From Alphaproteobacteria bacterium (GTDB lineage Bacteria > Pseudomonadota > Alphaproteobacteria > Geminicoccales > Geminicoccaceae): 6,511 bases of DNA. The notes under the pieces are model-generated. The model was not told the origin of the DNA and searched no databases. It worked only from the letters and a program-made list of their open reading frames with translations. Positions within the stretch are counted from its first letter, which is position 1. Every line of letters begins with the position of its first letter. Shown here piece after piece: positions 5,512 to 6,511 of this stretch. The translations under genes were made by a program, and so were the position numbers. The DNA lies in contig JALSGW010000028.1 of NCBI GenBank assembly GCA_026982585.1, positions 1 to 6,511 on the forward strand. Direction: 5' to 3'.

Positions 5512-6511
5512 ATGGGGGAACGGCCGCTTTGGCAGTGGAGCGCGGTGGAGCTTTCGGATGCCATCCGCGCCGGCCGGCTTTCCGCCCGCGAGGCGGTGGC
5601 GGCGGCGGTGGAGCGCATGCGCGCCCAAAACCCCCGCCTGAATGCCGTGGTGGACGATCTCGGCGAGGCGGCCTTGGCGCGGGCGGAGGCGCTCGATCGG
5701 GAACTGCGCCTCAACGGTCCCCTGGGTCCGCTCCACGGCGTGCCGGTCACCGTCAAGGAGAACGTCGACCAGAAGGGGCGACCGACGCCCAACGGGGTGG
5801 CGGCCTTCAAGGAGGTGATCGCGCCCGACGATTCGCCGGTGGTGCGCAATCTCGAGCGGGCCGGGGCGGTGGTGATCGGCCGCACCAACACCCCCGAGTT
5901 CTCGCTCAGGGCGACCACCGACAATCCCCTGCACGGGCGCACCCTCAACCCCTGGCACCCGGAGCTGTCGCCGGGCGGCTCCTCGGGCGGCGCCTCGGCG
6001 GCGGTGATGGCGGGCATGGGGGCGATCGCCCACGGCAACGACATCGCCGGCTCGCTCCGCTATCCCGCCCTCGCCACCGGCGCTGCCACCGTCAAGCCCG
6101 GCCTCGGGCGGGTGCCCGCCTACAATCCCTCGGCCAAGGTGGAACGCGGCCTTCTGGCCCAGATCATGTCGGTGCAGGGGGTGATCGCCCGCGAGGTGCG
6201 GGACGTGCGCCTCGCCATGGAGGCGCTGATCGCCTGGGATCCCCGGGATCCCTGGATGGTGGCGATGCCCCTCGAGGGACCGCGGCCCGAGCCGCCGATC
6301 CGGGTCGCGTTCACCCAAAACCCGTTCGAGTTCACCCTCCATCCGGCGGTGGAGCGGGCGCTGCTGCGGGCCCGCGACGCGCTCGGCGACGCCGGCTATC
6401 TGGTGGAGGAGGCGGAGCCGCCGGATGTGCGCGAGGTCGGGCGGGAGGCGCTGCGCTGTCTGTTGGGCGAGGTGCGGGTGCTGATGGAGCCGGACATCCG
6501 CCGCTACGGCA
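5512..6511 (+). CDS. Amidase-signature-family hydrolase, C-terminus cut by the window
   Basis: The 333 codons visible encode the N-terminal two-thirds of an amidase-signature enzyme (family members are usually about 450-500 residues), which hydrolyses a C-N amide bond. The Ser-cisSer-Lys triad is recognisable: K82 in VTVKEN, S157 in SPGGSSGG (153-160), and the nucleophile S181 in GNDIAGSLRYPA (175-186). The K-Ser and Ser-Ser spacings (75 and 24 residues) equal those of fatty-acid amide hydrolase, and GRTNTPEF (123-130) is also typical. There is no signal peptide, so it should act in the cytoplasm. Odd points are N176 where Thr or Ser is usual, A179 replacing a glycine of the oxyanion loop, and G-V instead of G-P in VQGVIAR (221-227). 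The divergent peptide-type importer suggests the enzyme processes the imported compound; the substrate is unknown. An in-frame ATG at 5488 is a less likely start. Confidence 0.93.
   Translation, partial: MGERPLWQWSAVELSDAIRAGRLSAREAVAAAVERMRAQNPRLNAVVDDLGEAALARAEALDRELRLNGPLGPLHGVPVTVKENVDQKGRPTPNGVAAFKEVIAPDDSPVVRNLERAGAVVIGRTNTPEFSLRATTDNPLHGRTLNPWHPELSPGGSSGGASAAVMAGMGAIAHGNDIAGSLRYPALATGAATVKPGLGRVPAYNPSAKVERGLLAQIMSVQGVIAREVRDVRLAMEALIAWDPRDPWMVAMPLEGPRPEPPIRVAFTQNPFEFTLHPAVERALLRARDALGDAGYLVEEAEPPDVREVGREALRCLLGEVRVLMEPDIRRYG

Noticed and set aside
5464..6342. Minus-strand open reading opposite the amidase gene
   Set aside because: Antisense shadow of an enzyme with an intact catalytic triad; no ribosome-binding signal or domain was seen.

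Overview
The window is GC-rich bacterial DNA with strongly G/C-biased third codon positions. The best guess is an alphaproteobacterium (Rhodospirillales or Hyphomicrobiales-like). This rests on the base composition, a Tat-type signal on a family-5 solute-binding protein, and the resemblance of the proteins to peptide-type ABC importers common in that group. No rRNA or tRNA marker is present, so the taxonomy is inference only.

Layout: almost the whole window is one ABC importer operon on the minus strand, read from about 5348 down to 194. Its order is a family-5 solute-binding protein (3762-5348), a DppB-type permease (2756-3700), a DppC-type permease (1860-2756) and a single fused ATPase carrying both nucleotide-binding domains (194-1846). 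The two permease genes overlap by one base (TGATG). The ATPase starts 13 bases after the second permease, with its Shine-Dalgarno overlapping the upstream stop codon. The only sizeable gap inside the operon (61 bases, after the binding-protein gene) holds a GC-rich hairpin and only a weak Shine-Dalgarno for the next gene. This fits higher expression of the binding protein than of the membrane parts.

Divergent from the operon, across 163 bases of shared upstream DNA, is an amidase-signature-family hydrolase (5512 to the right edge, truncated by the window). Its Lys-Ser-Ser triad is intact, but the oxyanion-loop sequence is unusual (GNDIAGS). Together these read as an uptake-and-hydrolysis unit: a periplasmic binding protein captures a peptide-like or amide-containing compound, the permeases and fused ATPase import it, and the amidase cleaves an amide bond in the cytoplasm. 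The substrate cannot be read from the sequence.

At the left edge, after a 118-base intergenic stretch with a relatively AT-rich patch, the first 25 codons of another minus-strand gene appear (75 to 1). It has a good Shine-Dalgarno and the beginning of a hydrophobic segment. The very long antisense and alternate-frame open readings across the operon are high-GC shadows and are not annotated. Overall this is a fairly conventional transport/catabolic locus. I found no CRISPR array, mobile element, RNA gene or clearly new system.
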